Origin: an uncultured Tateyamaria sp.
Lineage (GTDB): Bacteria; Pseudomonadota; Alphaproteobacteria; Rhodobacterales; Rhodobacteraceae
Length of the DNA stretch: 64,000 bases
Reading direction: 5' to 3'
Assembly: GCF_947487805.1 (NCBI RefSeq)
Contig: NZ_CANKXW010000001.1
Span: forward strand, 557,501 to 621,500
Part shown: piece by piece, positions 35,652 through 44,512 of the stretch
Numbering within the stretch: position 1 is the first letter of the stretch
Layout of the letters: the number at the start of each line of letters is the position of its first letter
Notes under the pieces: generated by a model
Seen by the model: the letters and a program-made list of their open reading frames with translations, nothing else
Database searches by the model: none
What the model was told of the DNA's origin: nothing
Made by a program: the position numbers and the translations under genes

Positions 35652-37637
35652 ATGGCCGCGAAAGATACGAACGAAGATTCCAAGACGGACGACCAGGACA
35701 ACGAGCATTCGCTTGATATGAGCCAGGCCGCCGTCAAGAAAATGATCGGTGAAGCCCGCGAAAAGGGGTATATCACCTACGATCAGCTCAACACGGTTTT
35801 GCCACCCGATCAGGTGAGTTCGGAGCAGATCGAGGACGTGATGTCGATGCTGTCCGAAATGGGCATCAACATCATCGAAGACGAAGAAGCCGAGGAAGAA
35901 GAGCAAAAAGGGTCCACAGACGTTGTTGCCACCGAAGGCACACGCGATCTGACGCTTGGCGCGACCGGTCAGGAAAAGCTCGACCGGACGGACGACCCCG
36001 TGCGGATGTACCTGCGGGAAATGGGCTCGGTCGAATTGCTGAGCCGCGAGGGCGAGATTGCCATCGCCAAACGGATTGAGGCTGGCCGCAATACGATGAT
36101 CGCCGGGCTTTGCGAAAGCCCTCTGACCTTTCAGGCCATCACCATCTGGCGCGATGAACTTCTGAGCGAAGAGATCCTGCTGCGCGACGTGATCGACCTT
36201 GAGGCGACATTCGGCAACCAGATGGGCGAAGACGGCGAGGAAGTGTCCGAGCCGGTTGTCGAAGCGAATACCTCCTCCGAGCAAAAGGCCGATACGGGTC
36301 CGGAACTTGATGCGGACGGCAACCCGATTGCCAAGGATGATGACGACGACGAAGACGATCAGGCCAACATGTCGCTTGCCGCGATGGAGGCCGCGCTTAA
36401 GCCGCAGGTGCTTGAGGCACTCGAGGTCATTGCGCACGACTATTCATTGTTGTCCGAAATGCAGGACAGCCGGATTTCCGCCACGCTGAACGAAGACGGG
36501 TCTTTCAGCAAAGGCGACGAAGAGACCTATCAGAAACTGCGCGCCGAGATTGTTCTGCTGGTCAACGAATTGCACCTGCACAACAACCGGATCGAGGCGT
36601 TGATCGACCAGCTTTATGGCATCAACCGCCGGATCATGCAGATCGACAGCGCGATTGTGAAACTGGCCGACCAGGCGCGGATCAACCGCAAGGAGTTTGT
36701 CGACGCCTATCGCGGTCGCGAGCTGGATCCCGGTTGGCTCGAAGAGATGGGCGGCAAGTCTGGCCGTGGCTGGCAGATGTTTATCGAACGCTCGGCCGAA
36801 AAAGTCGAGGAACTGCGCAGCGACATGGCACAGGTCGGGCAATATGTCGGCCTCGACATCTCTGAATTCCGCCGCATCGTCCAACAGGTCCAGAAGGGCG
36901 AGAAGGAAGCCCGTCAGGCCAAGAAGGAAATGGTAGAGGCCAACTTGCGTCTCGTCATCTCCATCGCCAAGAAATACACCAACCGCGGCCTGCAATTCCT
37001 GGACTTGATCCAGGAGGGGAACATTGGCCTGATGAAGGCCGTGGACAAGTTCGAATACCGTCGTGGTTACAAGTTCTCTACCTATGCCACATGGTGGATC
37101 CGGCAGGCGATTACCCGGTCCATCGCGGACCAGGCGCGCACGATCCGTATCCCCGTGCACATGATCGAAACGATCAACAAACTGGTCCGTACGGGCCGGC
37201 AGATGTTGCACGAGATCGGTCGCGAGCCCACGCCCGAGGAACTTGCTGAAAAGCTTCAGATGCCGCTTGAGAAAGTGCGCAAGGTGATGAAGATCGCCAA
37301 GGAACCGATCAGCCTCGAGACACCGATTGGTGACGAGGAAGACAGCCAGCTTGGCGATTTCATCGAGGACAAGAATGCCGTGCTGCCGCTTGACAGCGCC
37401 ATTCAGGAAAACCTCAAGGAAACCACGACACGGGTGCTGGCCTCGCTCACCCCGCGCGAGGAGCGTGTGCTGCGGATGCGGTTTGGCATCGGGATGAACA
37501 CTGACCACACCCTTGAAGAGGTGGGCCAGCAGTTCAGCGTGACGCGCGAACGGATCCGCCAGATCGAAGCCAAGGCGCTGCGCAAGCTCAAGCACCCAAG
37601 CCGGTCTCGCAAATTGCGGTCCTTCCTCGATCAGTGA
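35652..37637 (+). CDS. rpoD: RNA polymerase sigma factor RpoD (sigma-70)
   Basis: 661 residues; primary housekeeping sigma factor. N-terminal region 1.1 ([28 protein letters not shown]), 1.2 with [11 protein letters not shown], an acidic non-conserved insert (about 190-250, including a run of Asp/Glu), then regions 2.1-2.4 with [63 protein letters not shown] blocks. Region 4.2 helix-turn-helix, [32 protein letters not shown], is at the C-terminus. ATG 35652 has GAGGAG; the frame opens earlier but without a supported start. A terminator follows. Confidence 0.98.
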   Translation: MAAKDTNEDSKTDDQDNEHSLDMSQAAVKKMIGEAREKGYITYDQLNTVLPPDQVSSEQIEDVMSMLSEMGINIIEDEEAEEEEQKGSTDVVATEGTRDLTLGATGQEKLDRTDDPVRMYLREMGSVELLSREGEIAIAKRIEAGRNTMIAGLCESPLTFQAITIWRDELLSEEILLRDVIDLEATFGNQMGEDGEEVSEPVVEANTSSEQKADTGPELDADGNPIAKDDDDDEDDQANMSLAAMEAALKPQVLEALEVIAHDYSLLSEMQDSRISATLNEDGSFSKGDEETYQKLRAEIVLLVNELHLHNNRIEALIDQLYGINRRIMQIDSAIVKLADQARINRKEFVDAYRGRELDPGWLEEMGGKSGRGWQMFIERSAEKVEELRSDMAQVGQYVGLDISEFRRIVQQVQKGEKEARQAKKEMVEANLRLVISIAKKYTNRGLQFLDLIQEGNIGLMKAVDKFEYRRGYKFSTYATWWIRQAITRSIADQARTIRIPVHMIETINKLVRTGRQMLHEIGREPTPEELAEKLQMPLEKVRKVMKIAKEPISLETPIGDEEDSQLGDFIEDKNAVLPLDSAIQENLKETTTRVLASLTPREERVLRMRFGIGMNTDHTLEEVGQQFSVTRERIRQIEAKALRKLKHPSRSRKLRSFLDQ

Positions 37638-37663
37638 TGGGCGCTCGCGGTTAAGACAACACA

Positions 37664-37699
37664 GGCCACGTGCGGAACAACCGTGCGTGGCCTTTTCTT
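37664..37699 (+). terminator. Intrinsic terminator after rpoD
   Basis: GGCCACG (37664-37670) pairs with CGTGGCC (37686-37692), followed by TTTTCTTT. It lies 27 nt after the rpoD stop and separates rpoD from the HlyU-family gene. Confidence 0.85.
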
Positions 37700-37719
37700 T
37701 GCAAGATACGAGGTCAGGA

Positions 37720-37989
37720 ATGTCCTTTCTCAAAAAGCTGTTTGGTGGTGGCGCCACCGAAACGCAGAAGTCAGAGGCATATGACGGCTTTGCCATCACT
37801 CCGACGCCCCAGCGCGAGGGCACGCAGTACCGGATCGGCGCGCGCATCGAAAAGGAGATCGGCGGTCAGGTGCATACGCACAACCTGGTCCGTGCGGATA
37901 CCATGGCAGACCAGGATGAGGCTGCCGCTGCGTCGATCGCGAAAGCCAAGCAAATGATTGATGAGCAAGGCGACCGTATCTTTGGTTGA
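37720..37989 (+). CDS. HlyU-family protein
   Basis: 89 residues. Matches the alphaproteobacterial HlyU family: MSFLKKLFGGG start, a conserved core AYDGFAITPTPQREGTQYRIGARIEKEIGGQVHTHNLVRADTM, and a short helical C-terminus. The family is annotated as a transcriptional activator by name only (it is unrelated in obvious ways to the Vibrio HTH protein of the same name), and its role is not settled. ATG 37720 is preferred over the upstream in-frame start because it yields the family N-terminus. It is probably co-transcribed with the YjbQ gene 12 bp downstream. Confidence 0.85.
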   Translation: MSFLKKLFGGGATETQKSEAYDGFAITPTPQREGTQYRIGARIEKEIGGQVHTHNLVRADTMADQDEAAAASIAKAKQMIDEQGDRIFG

Positions 37990-38001
37990 GGGTTCGGGGT
38001 C

Positions 38002-38409
38002 ATGATGCAGACCACATTTGTTGTGAATACCACGGGTCAGGGGCTGTACGAGTTTACCAGCGATGTCGCGGCTTGGGCTGACGGCGATGGCCTTCTGACC
38101 CTGTTTGTTCAACATACGTCGTGTTCTCTGGTCGTTCAGGAAAACGCCGACCCCGAGGTGCAAACCGATCTGGCCGCGTTCTTTGCCCGTCTGGTGCCCC
38201 CGACCACCGATCCATCGATGTCCTATTTGACCCACACCTACGAAGGGCCGGACGATATGCCCGCGCACATCAAGGCCTCCATTTTGCCTGTGAGCCTGTC
38301 GATTCCGGTTCGCGCTGGGCGATTGGCGTTGGGGACCTGGCAGGGCATCTACCTTTTTGAGCATCGCGACGCGCCCAAGGCGCGTTCGATCGTGGCACAT
38401 TTAGGCTGA
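38002..38409 (+). CDS. YjbQ/UPF0047 family protein
   Basis: 135 residues, the full-length single-domain YjbQ (UPF0047) family. Signature parts: LTLFVQHTSCSLVVQENADPEVQTDL, then the HIKASILPVSLSIPV segment and LGTWQGIYLFEHRD. A weak thiamin-phosphate-synthase activity has been reported for some family members, but the physiological role is unclear. The start is one of two adjacent ATG codons (38002 or 38005). Co-directional with the HlyU-family gene (12-bp gap). Confidence 0.9.
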   Translation: MMQTTFVVNTTGQGLYEFTSDVAAWADGDGLLTLFVQHTSCSLVVQENADPEVQTDLAAFFARLVPPTTDPSMSYLTHTYEGPDDMPAHIKASILPVSLSIPVRAGRLALGTWQGIYLFEHRDAPKARSIVAHLG

Positions 38410-38476
38410 TGGGCCGACACATCTTCATTTGGGTTTTCCGGCGTGTACCCTAGATCCAGATCAAAGGAGCTTACCC

Positions 38477-38899
38477 ATGATACGTCCCATTCTTGCAGCA
38501 GGCCTTGCCGTTCTGACGTGTTTCCCTGTGCAGAGTCATGCCCAGCAATTCATTGAACGGGACAGGATTGAGATTCCGATCGTTCCGATTGACGCAAACA
38601 CGTTTGAAGCGATCGAAAACGACGGGGCCGGTGGAACAGCGATGTGGTGTGCGGCCGGGCTGTATACGCGCGAGGTTCTGGGCCAGCGAGGCGGGTCCAT
38701 CTACATCCAACAAGGGCGCAGCGCGTCCGTTGCGGTGCCGGGCAGGAAAAGTGTCGTCTTCTCTACACAGCCGGTCGATGGTGCGTTTTCCTCTTTGTCC
38801 CAGGGCATTCGCCGCACGGGCAAGGTATTCAGCATGGCGCACGCCTACGCCTTGTGTCGAGAAACGCCACGTTTGAGGGTCGAAATCGTCGGGCGCTGA
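38477..38899 (+). CDS. Secreted protein, first of a tandem paralogue pair
   Basis: 140 residues. Signal peptide MIRPILAAGLAVLTCFPVQSHAQ with an AxA-type cut before QFIERD. The mature protein has a conserved core shared with the next gene: PIDANTFEAIENDGAGGTAMWCAAGLYTREVLGQRGG, and FSMAHAYALCRETP. The two cysteines (WCAAG and ALC) could form a disulfide. ATG 38477 has AAAGGAG. Family unknown to me. Its neighbour (39074-39511) is about 50% identical across the mature part, so this is a local duplication. Confidence 0.8.
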   Translation: MIRPILAAGLAVLTCFPVQSHAQQFIERDRIEIPIVPIDANTFEAIENDGAGGTAMWCAAGLYTREVLGQRGGSIYIQQGRSASVAVPGRKSVVFSTQPVDGAFSSLSQGIRRTGKVFSMAHAYALCRETPRLRVEIVGR

Positions 38900-39073
38900 A
38901 ATATTCGTTGGACGCACGTTCATGTGGGTCTGCGTGAAGTGGCGCTCGGAAATGGTGTGCTTAAATCGCTTCAGGCCAATGTTTTCAGTCTCTTACCGGA
39001 TGTACGCCGTTTCGGAGATGTCATTTCACCTGGTGGCTTCGGATGCTTATCTGATCTGTAGAGGAGAAAAAAC

Positions 39074-39511
39074 ATGCTCAAATCTGTTCTTTACACCAGC
39101 CTGGCCGTCGCCGTGACCGCGCCGACACTTGCACCTGCTCAGGACTTTGAACGACGGCAGCGCTTTACGCTGCCAGCGGTGCAGATCGACGGAAATTCCT
39201 TTGAAATCATCGAAGCAGATGGCGCGGGCAATACGCAAATGTGGTGCGCGGCGGGGCTTTATGCCCGCAAGGTCCTTGGGCAACGTGGGGGTGACATCTC
39301 GGTCGAACGTCCCCGCGGGGCGTCGCAGTCCACGCCGGGCCGTCGTGGTGTCGTTTTTACCACTGCGCCCGGCAGTGATGCATTTTCCGGAGTGTCGCTG
39401 AGCGTGCGCCGCGCCGGTCTGACCTTCAGCATGGCGCACGCCTATGCGCTGTGTTCCCAGACGCCCAACCTGAGACTACGTACCGGCAATGATACGCTTG
39501 TCCGCAGGTGA
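39074..39511 (+). CDS. Secreted protein, second of a tandem paralogue pair
   Basis: 145 residues with signal peptide MLKSVLYTSLAVAVTAPTLAPAQ. Same architecture as the upstream gene: QIDGNSFEIIEADGAGNTQMWCAAGLYARKVLGQRGG, and SMAHAYALCSQTPNLRLR with the two matching cysteines. The middle and extreme C-terminal parts differ most. ATG 39074 follows GAGGAG. Between the pair lies 174 bp without any recognisable feature. Function unknown; periplasmic or outer-membrane location inferred from the signal peptide. Confidence 0.8.
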   Translation: MLKSVLYTSLAVAVTAPTLAPAQDFERRQRFTLPAVQIDGNSFEIIEADGAGNTQMWCAAGLYARKVLGQRGGDISVERPRGASQSTPGRRGVVFTTAPGSDAFSGVSLSVRRAGLTFSMAHAYALCSQTPNLRLRTGNDTLVRR

Positions 39512-39515
39512 CAAT

Positions 39516-39548
39516 GAAATGTCACCGCTTATCTTGCGGTGTCATTTC
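39516..39548 (+). terminator. Hairpin after the second secreted paralogue
   Basis: GAAATG-t-CACCGC (39516-39528) pairs with GCGGTG-t-CATTTC (39536-39548): 12 base pairs around one T-T mismatch, 7-nt loop. It lies 4 nt after the stop codon. The following bases are CCCTC rather than a U-run. Confidence 0.6.
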
Positions 39549-39571
39549 CCCTCTACCCAAAACCTAGACAA

Positions 39572-39632
39572 CCCCCTATAGTTTCGCGGAATAGGGGGAC
39601 AACCCCCATACAGGCAGAAAGAACGAAGGGGG
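39572..39632 (+). promoter_or_regulatory. nrdR: Alternating C5/G5 tracts in the nrdR leader
   Basis: Four tracts alternate: CCCCC (39572-39576), GGGGG (39594-39598), CCCCC (39603-39607), GGGGG (39628-39632). The first two sit in an 8-bp hairpin CCCCCTAT/ATAGGGGG (39572-39579, 39591-39598, 11-nt loop). The last is the ribosome-binding site of nrdR, 7 nt before ATG. Alternative pairings (tract 2 with 3, or 3 with 4) would expose or hide that site. ACAACCCCCTATA and ACAACCCCCATA also form a direct repeat, so DNA-binding sites are an alternative. Confidence 0.4.
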
Positions 39633-39639
39633 ATGCGCG

Positions 39640-40107
39640 ATGCGCTGTCCGTTTTGCGGCAATATCGACACTCAGGTAAAAGACAGCCGTCCAGCAGAAG
39701 ACCACGTGTCGATCCGGCGCAGGCGGTTTTGCCCGGCTTGCGGTGGCCGGTTCACGACATATGAACGCGTGCAGTTGCGCGATCTGGTCGTCATCAAGTC
39801 CAACGGCAAACGCGAAGATTTCGACCGCGACAAGCTGGAACGATCGATCCGCATCTCCATGCAAAAACGCCCCATCGATCCCGAACGCATTGATCAGATG
39901 ATCTCCGGGATTGTGCGTCGCCTTGAATCCATGGGCGAAACGGACATCCAGTCCAAACAGATCGGCGAGATCGTGATGGAGGCGCTGCACCGTATCGACA
40001 CGGTGGCCTATGTCCGCTTTGCGAGCGTGTACAAGAATTTCCAGGCGGCGGACGACTTTGACAAGTTCGTGCAAGAACTGCGTCCCGACACTCCCAGCGA
40101 AGAGTGA
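39640..40107 (+). CDS. nrdR: Transcriptional repressor NrdR
   Basis: 155 residues. ATP/dATP-sensing repressor of ribonucleotide reductase genes. N-terminal zinc ribbon with Cys3, Cys6, Cys31 and Cys34 (MRCPFCGN and [14 protein letters not shown]), then the ATP-cone with [16 protein letters not shown] and the C-terminal [15 protein letters not shown] motif. ATG 39640 with GGGGG 7 nt ahead. Its stop (TGA 40105-40107) overlaps the ribD GTG start. Head of the usual nrdR-rib-nusB order. Confidence 0.97.
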   Translation: MRCPFCGNIDTQVKDSRPAEDHVSIRRRRFCPACGGRFTTYERVQLRDLVVIKSNGKREDFDRDKLERSIRISMQKRPIDPERIDQMISGIVRRLESMGETDIQSKQIGEIVMEALHRIDTVAYVRFASVYKNFQAADDFDKFVQELRPDTPSEE

Positions 40108-41204
40108 CATCCGAAACGGACATCCGTTTCATGCGGCTGGCCCTGACCATCGGACGTCGGGGCCAGGGCCGTACCGCTCCTAATCCGGCCGTCGGCTGCG
40201 TGATCGTCAAGGACGGGCGCGTTGTCGGTCGTGGTTGGACACAGCCTGGCGGGCGACCCCATGCAGAGACCCAGGCGCTCTTGCAAGCGGGGCAGGCAGC
40301 GTACGGTGCTACCGCCTATGTCACGCTCGAACCCTGCGCCCATCACGGGCAGACGCCACCCTGCGCCGACGCTTTGGTCGCGGCAAAGGTCGCGCGCGTC
40401 GTCGTGGCGACGCAGGACAGTGATCCGCGGGTGAGTGGGGCGGGCCTGGAAATTCTGCGCGCGGCGGGCATTACGGTCGACGTGGGTGTATGCGCCGAAG
40501 TGGCGCAAGCCGACCACGCAGGGTTCTTTCTGCGAACAGAGCTGGGCCGCCCCTTCGTGACAATGAAACTGGCAAGCAGTTTTGACGGGCGTATCGCCAC
40601 GGGCACAGGCGAAAGCCAATGGATCACGGGGCCTGACGCGCGCAAGATGGTACATCTGATGCGCGCGCGTCATGATGCGGTGATGGTAGGCGGCGGGACG
40701 GCCCGACAGGATGATCCGTCGCTGACGGTCCGGGGAATTGGCGACGTGTCCCAACCCGCCCGCGTGATCGTGTCGCGGCGTCTGGATGTGCCGCTGATGA
40801 GCAGTCTGGCACGCACCGCGCGCGAGGTGCCGGTCATCCTGTGTCATGGGCGCGACGCCGATCAGATGCTGCAAGACACATGGCGGGAACTGGGTGCCGT
40901 GCTGCTGCCTTGTGCGGCGCAGGGTGGGCACCTGGATCCGCTGGATGTGTTGCGCAACCTGGCCTCCCATGGGCTGACGCGCGTGTTCTGTGAAGGCGGC
41001 AGTGCGCTGGCCGCTTCACTGATCGAGGCGGACCTCGTCGACCAACTTGTCGGATTTACCGCCGGTGTCACGATCGGTGCCGAAGGGCTCCCCAATATTG
41101 GTGCGTTGGGTCTGGGCAAGTTGGGTGACGCCGCGCGGTTTTCGCTGCTCGAGACGCGTCCGGTCGGGCCGGATCTGTATCATTGCTGGACGCGGGAGCG
41201 CTAG
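40104..41204 (+). CDS. ribD: Bifunctional riboflavin deaminase/reductase RibD
   Basis: 366 residues; two consecutive steps of riboflavin synthesis, deamination of the pyrimidine ring and reduction of the ribosyl side chain. N-terminal cytidine-deaminase-like domain: [10 protein letters not shown], zinc-binding HAETQAL, and [17 protein letters not shown]. The C-terminal reductase domain has [32 protein letters not shown] and [23 protein letters not shown] start overlapping nrdR stop; translational coupling likely. The stop codon TAG (41202-41204) shares the CTAG palindrome with the stop of kpsC on the other strand. Confidence 0.96.
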   Translation: MTSETDIRFMRLALTIGRRGQGRTAPNPAVGCVIVKDGRVVGRGWTQPGGRPHAETQALLQAGQAAYGATAYVTLEPCAHHGQTPPCADALVAAKVARVVVATQDSDPRVSGAGLEILRAAGITVDVGVCAEVAQADHAGFFLRTELGRPFVTMKLASSFDGRIATGTGESQWITGPDARKMVHLMRARHDAVMVGGGTARQDDPSLTVRGIGDVSQPARVIVSRRLDVPLMSSLARTAREVPVILCHGRDADQMLQDTWRELGAVLLPCAAQGGHLDPLDVLRNLASHGLTRVFCEGGSALAASLIEADLVDQLVGFTAGVTIGAEGLPNIGALGLGKLGDAARFSLLETRPVGPDLYHCWTRER

Positions 41205-43213
41205 CGCCACAGGTGCGCGCGACTGGCCAACGCACCTTGCAGTTTCGACAGCAATCGGTTGAGCGCGCCGGGATGCGGCACCGTCCCTTTGGAAAGCCTT
41301 TCCACGACCACTTCGACCGGACAGGCAAGGCCGGTCACCGGGTCGAAATAGCGCGGATAATCGATCAGCGTTGCGTGGACGAGACCAAGCAAGGGCACGT
41401 CCTCGCGGCGGCGGGGCGGAACCTCGCCGAGGTCGCGGGTCAGCCCCCAGCCTGCGTAAAACGGAGCGCCGGTCGTGACCACATGCACGCCGCGCAACAA
41501 CGCCTCGAACCCTGTCAGGGACGTCATGGTCCACAGGGTGTCGACCTTCTCCAGCAGGGCCGTGATATCCGCAGTGTCAGCCACCACATCGACGAGGCCT
41601 GTGGCGTCGATACGGCCGGTGCGCAACCCGGCCTCGACATCCGGGTGGGGTTTGTAAATCACCGTCGCGTCCGGGTTGGCCGCCCGCGCCGCCTGTAACA
41701 GCGCCAGATTGGTCGCGATCTGGCCCGCTCCGAGTTTGATGGACGCGTCATCTTCGACCTGACCCACGACGAGGACACGGGGGCCGTCCGGCAGGTTTGG
41801 CACACTGCCACCCAGATTATATTTGCTGAGCGCGTTCCGCGTCAGAGCACTTGCCAACGCTTCGGCGCGCGCAATCTGGTCGGGGCGCATCGTTCGGCGC
41901 GCGCGGATCATATGCTCCAACCGGCTGGGTCCCGACGGATCATAGTAAATGCCCAGATCGTCCGTCACCAATGACAGGGGCGGTACCAGTTCCGCACCCA
42001 GCCCACGAGACCGCAGAAATCCATCCTCTACACGGACCGCGTCCTGATGCCCAACGTCTGCTTTACCGGCCCAGACCATCCATGGCCGACCTGCCGCGCG
42101 TGCCTTGGCAGGATTGTCTTCGAACAGCATGGGTGCGTGGTGACCGAACGCTTTCTGCAGTGGGCGGCGCTTCCACATGCGCATGCCGCTGGCGACCCAT
42201 CCCATGTGGTCCTCGCGCCAGGCCCGCGTCTGGGCAGCCAACGTCTCGATGGCGGTCTCAAGCGCGCAGAGCTGGTCGCGGTAAGGATCGTACCATTTCG
42301 GGTACAGGATCATCGCGGCCGCAAAAAGCTGCGTGCGCGTAAGTGTTCGTTGCCGCCGCTGTACCGGAAACTCATCCTGCGTCAGCCCCCAGCCTGCATA
42401 AAATGGCTGTCCGAAAGTGCGGGGTTTGTGCCCGGCCATGATCGCCTCGAACCCGAGGCCGGAGGACACGGTGTAAACTCCGATGGCACCTTCAAGCAGC
42501 GCCCATGGGCTGACCGCGGTGTCGCACAGTTGGACCCGGTCGCTGATGTCCGCGTCGGAGAAATACCCCGATCGAAAGCCTTGAACCGTCTCGGGATGGG
42601 TCTTGATCAGGATTGGTGCGCCGGGGTTTTCGTCCTGTGCGACAAACAGCATCTCAAGGAACCGATTCCGATCCGCACCAGACGCCAAGACCGAAGCGTC
42701 GTCGCGGGTTTGGTCAATCACAAGAACATAGCCAGGTGCAGGCACAGGGGCATCGATGTCAAAGCCCGTGTATTTTGACAGATGTGCCTCTTTGATACGC
42801 GCAATGGCACCACGTGCCCGGTTGAGAAGGGCGGTGTGGTCAAGCGGGTGGCTCGCAAGCAAGTCTTCAAGGTCGGAAGGCTGCCGTGGATCAAAATGCG
42901 CGCCTTTGTGGTCAATCATCAGGCCCAGTGGTGGGTTACCTGCACGACCGGGAAAGACCGAACGCAGCAGCGCGTCCTCGACCGTGACAAGTGGCGCGTC
43001 GTAGCGGTCAGCAGCGGCAATTCCGCGATGTGCAGTGGGGGAATTGCCCCATATACCGACCAGATCGTCGGGGCCCGGTTTGCCCACGGATATGCGGTAC
43101 CCGGCCAGCGTCAGAATGCGGCGCAAGCGGCGCTGGGTCAGGAACCCGCCGTTGTACACGAAAAGCCGCCGGACCTCTTCAGGCCCGGCGGCAGTGTCAA
43201 ATCGTTCGGTCAC
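41201..43213 (-). CDS. kpsC: Capsule polysaccharide Kdo-transferase, KpsC-type
   Basis: 670 residues. Two homologous halves: N-terminal from about residue 20 and C-terminal from ~350, each with a GFLTQRRL/GFLRSRGLG-type opening and an FYAGWGLT motif. This dual layout is that of KpsC, which adds the beta-Kdo linker to the lipid anchor of group 2-type capsules (GT99 and GT107 domains). GHKPRTFGQPFYAGWGLTQD and VHVVTTGAPFYAGWGLTRD are clear. Cytoplasmic, peripheral to the membrane. Start GTG 43213 lies 17 bp after the wza-like stop. Last of three capsule genes in the ribD-ribE gap. Confidence 0.9.
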   Translation of the reverse strand: MTERFDTAAGPEEVRRLFVYNGGFLTQRRLRRILTLAGYRISVGKPGPDDLVGIWGNSPTAHRGIAAADRYDAPLVTVEDALLRSVFPGRAGNPPLGLMIDHKGAHFDPRQPSDLEDLLASHPLDHTALLNRARGAIARIKEAHLSKYTGFDIDAPVPAPGYVLVIDQTRDDASVLASGADRNRFLEMLFVAQDENPGAPILIKTHPETVQGFRSGYFSDADISDRVQLCDTAVSPWALLEGAIGVYTVSSGLGFEAIMAGHKPRTFGQPFYAGWGLTQDEFPVQRRQRTLTRTQLFAAAMILYPKWYDPYRDQLCALETAIETLAAQTRAWREDHMGWVASGMRMWKRRPLQKAFGHHAPMLFEDNPAKARAAGRPWMVWAGKADVGHQDAVRVEDGFLRSRGLGAELVPPLSLVTDDLGIYYDPSGPSRLEHMIRARRTMRPDQIARAEALASALTRNALSKYNLGGSVPNLPDGPRVLVVGQVEDDASIKLGAGQIATNLALLQAARAANPDATVIYKPHPDVEAGLRTGRIDATGLVDVVADTADITALLEKVDTLWTMTSLTGFEALLRGVHVVTTGAPFYAGWGLTRDLGEVPPRRREDVPLLGLVHATLIDYPRYFDPVTGLACPVEVVVERLSKGTVPHPGALNRLLSKLQGALASRAHLWR

Positions 43214-43229
43214 GGCACTGCACCCGAGG

Positions 43230-44363
43230 TCAGTTGCCTGCGAGGCTGGACAACGTGTTGACCGATCCCAGTGGGCCGGTGAGGGCGCTGATGATCTTGG
43301 TGAACTGGGTGTACGGTGCTTCGGTCACATATATCGTGTCGGCATCGCGAATGACGAAATCACGTGCCTGAAACATGCCGTTGGGTTGCGTCAGGTCGAG
43401 AATATATACAAGCCGCTGCGCTCCAATCAGATCGTCCCGACCCAATACGACATTTGCCACCTCGGCAGGTTCATTCCGGAACACAAAGATCCCCGTGGGA
43501 TCGGCAGTTGCCGATTGCAGGCCACCCACTTGGGCGATGGCTTCCAACGCGCTCAGCGTCTGACTTTCGAATGGCACGCGCGCTTGCCCACCGGTTGCAC
43601 CGAGAGCGGTGAATGCGCGCGTGTCTTCTTCGACGAGAATCCGGTCGCCACCACGCAGGGCGATGTCCAGTTCCGGGTGATCATAGAGGTCCTGGAACCA
43701 GATCCTGCTGCGCATCGTGCCGCGAATGACAGTGATCTGGGCAATTTCCGGTTCGATGGTGACACCGCCCGCCCGTGCCAGCATGGTGGAGAGTGTCCGG
43801 GTTGGGCGTTCAATGGCATAGACGCCCTGACCGCCAACCGATCCAATCAGCGACACGGTGGACCCGTCGCCGGCCACACGGCGCACCTGCACCTGCGGAT
43901 CGGGTGTCTGGTCTTCGAGTTTGGCGGTGATGATGCGGCGGATCGCGTCGGGTGTATTGCCCGCGGCACGGATGCGCCCGGCATAGGGAACAAAGATGAA
44001 CCCGGCCCCATCGACCTGCACCTCTTCGAGAATTGTGGAGTTTTGCGCCTCGCCCGCGAGCAGCCCGTCGTCGACGTTCTCCCAGATCGTCAGGCCCAGA
44101 ACGTCGCCGGGACGGATCGTGTCCGAACCGATCACACCGGCGTTGATGAATTCCTCGCTGAAGCCAAGGGCGGGGGTTACAGCCGTGGCACGTGTGACGC
44201 GGTCATTCACGGATACGATGAATGCGTCGCCGTCCTGCTGGACCGAGCCAGAGAAGATTTCGCGTTTGCTGGGTCCGACCTGCGGCAATCCACAGGATGA
44301 CAGGATGCCTGCAACGGCCAAAACCGCGCTTACGCGCGCCAAGCTGAATGATTTGAAAATCAC
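43230..44363 (-). CDS. Polysaccharide export outer-membrane lipoprotein, Wza/KpsD family
   Basis: 377 residues. A GTG at 44363 (with GAGGAG 9 nt upstream) gives a lipoprotein signal M(V)IFKSFSLARVSAVLAVAGILSSCGLP with the lipobox ILSSC (Cys near 23). The upstream ATG/GTG choices would add about 25 charged residues before the signal, so they are not favoured. Domains: Poly_export (IGSDTIRPGDVLGLTIWENV), then two SLBB beta-grasp repeats (SLIGSVGGQGVYAIERPTRTLSTMLARAGG, and a later one). This forms the outer-membrane channel for capsule export. Middle gene of kpsS-wza-kpsC. The inner-membrane ABC exporter (KpsMT/KpsE) is not in this window. Confidence 0.9.
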   Translation of the reverse strand: MIFKSFSLARVSAVLAVAGILSSCGLPQVGPSKREIFSGSVQQDGDAFIVSVNDRVTRATAVTPALGFSEEFINAGVIGSDTIRPGDVLGLTIWENVDDGLLAGEAQNSTILEEVQVDGAGFIFVPYAGRIRAAGNTPDAIRRIITAKLEDQTPDPQVQVRRVAGDGSTVSLIGSVGGQGVYAIERPTRTLSTMLARAGGVTIEPEIAQITVIRGTMRSRIWFQDLYDHPELDIALRGGDRILVEEDTRAFTALGATGGQARVPFESQTLSALEAIAQVGGLQSATADPTGIFVFRNEPAEVANVVLGRDDLIGAQRLVYILDLTQPNGMFQARDFVIRDADTIYVTEAPYTQFTKIISALTGPLGSVNTLSSLAGN

Positions 44364-44512
44364 TGCTACGGTCTCCTCGACCTGTTCTTGTTCTGCCTCA
44401 AGGCGCAGGTTGTCCCGCACCATTTTTATTTTTTGCACCGGTTTTCCGGCGCTGATTTGGTGTCAAGTTACCGTAGCCGGACGATAAAATCTAGCCATAG
44501 GGGTAGTGGTCG

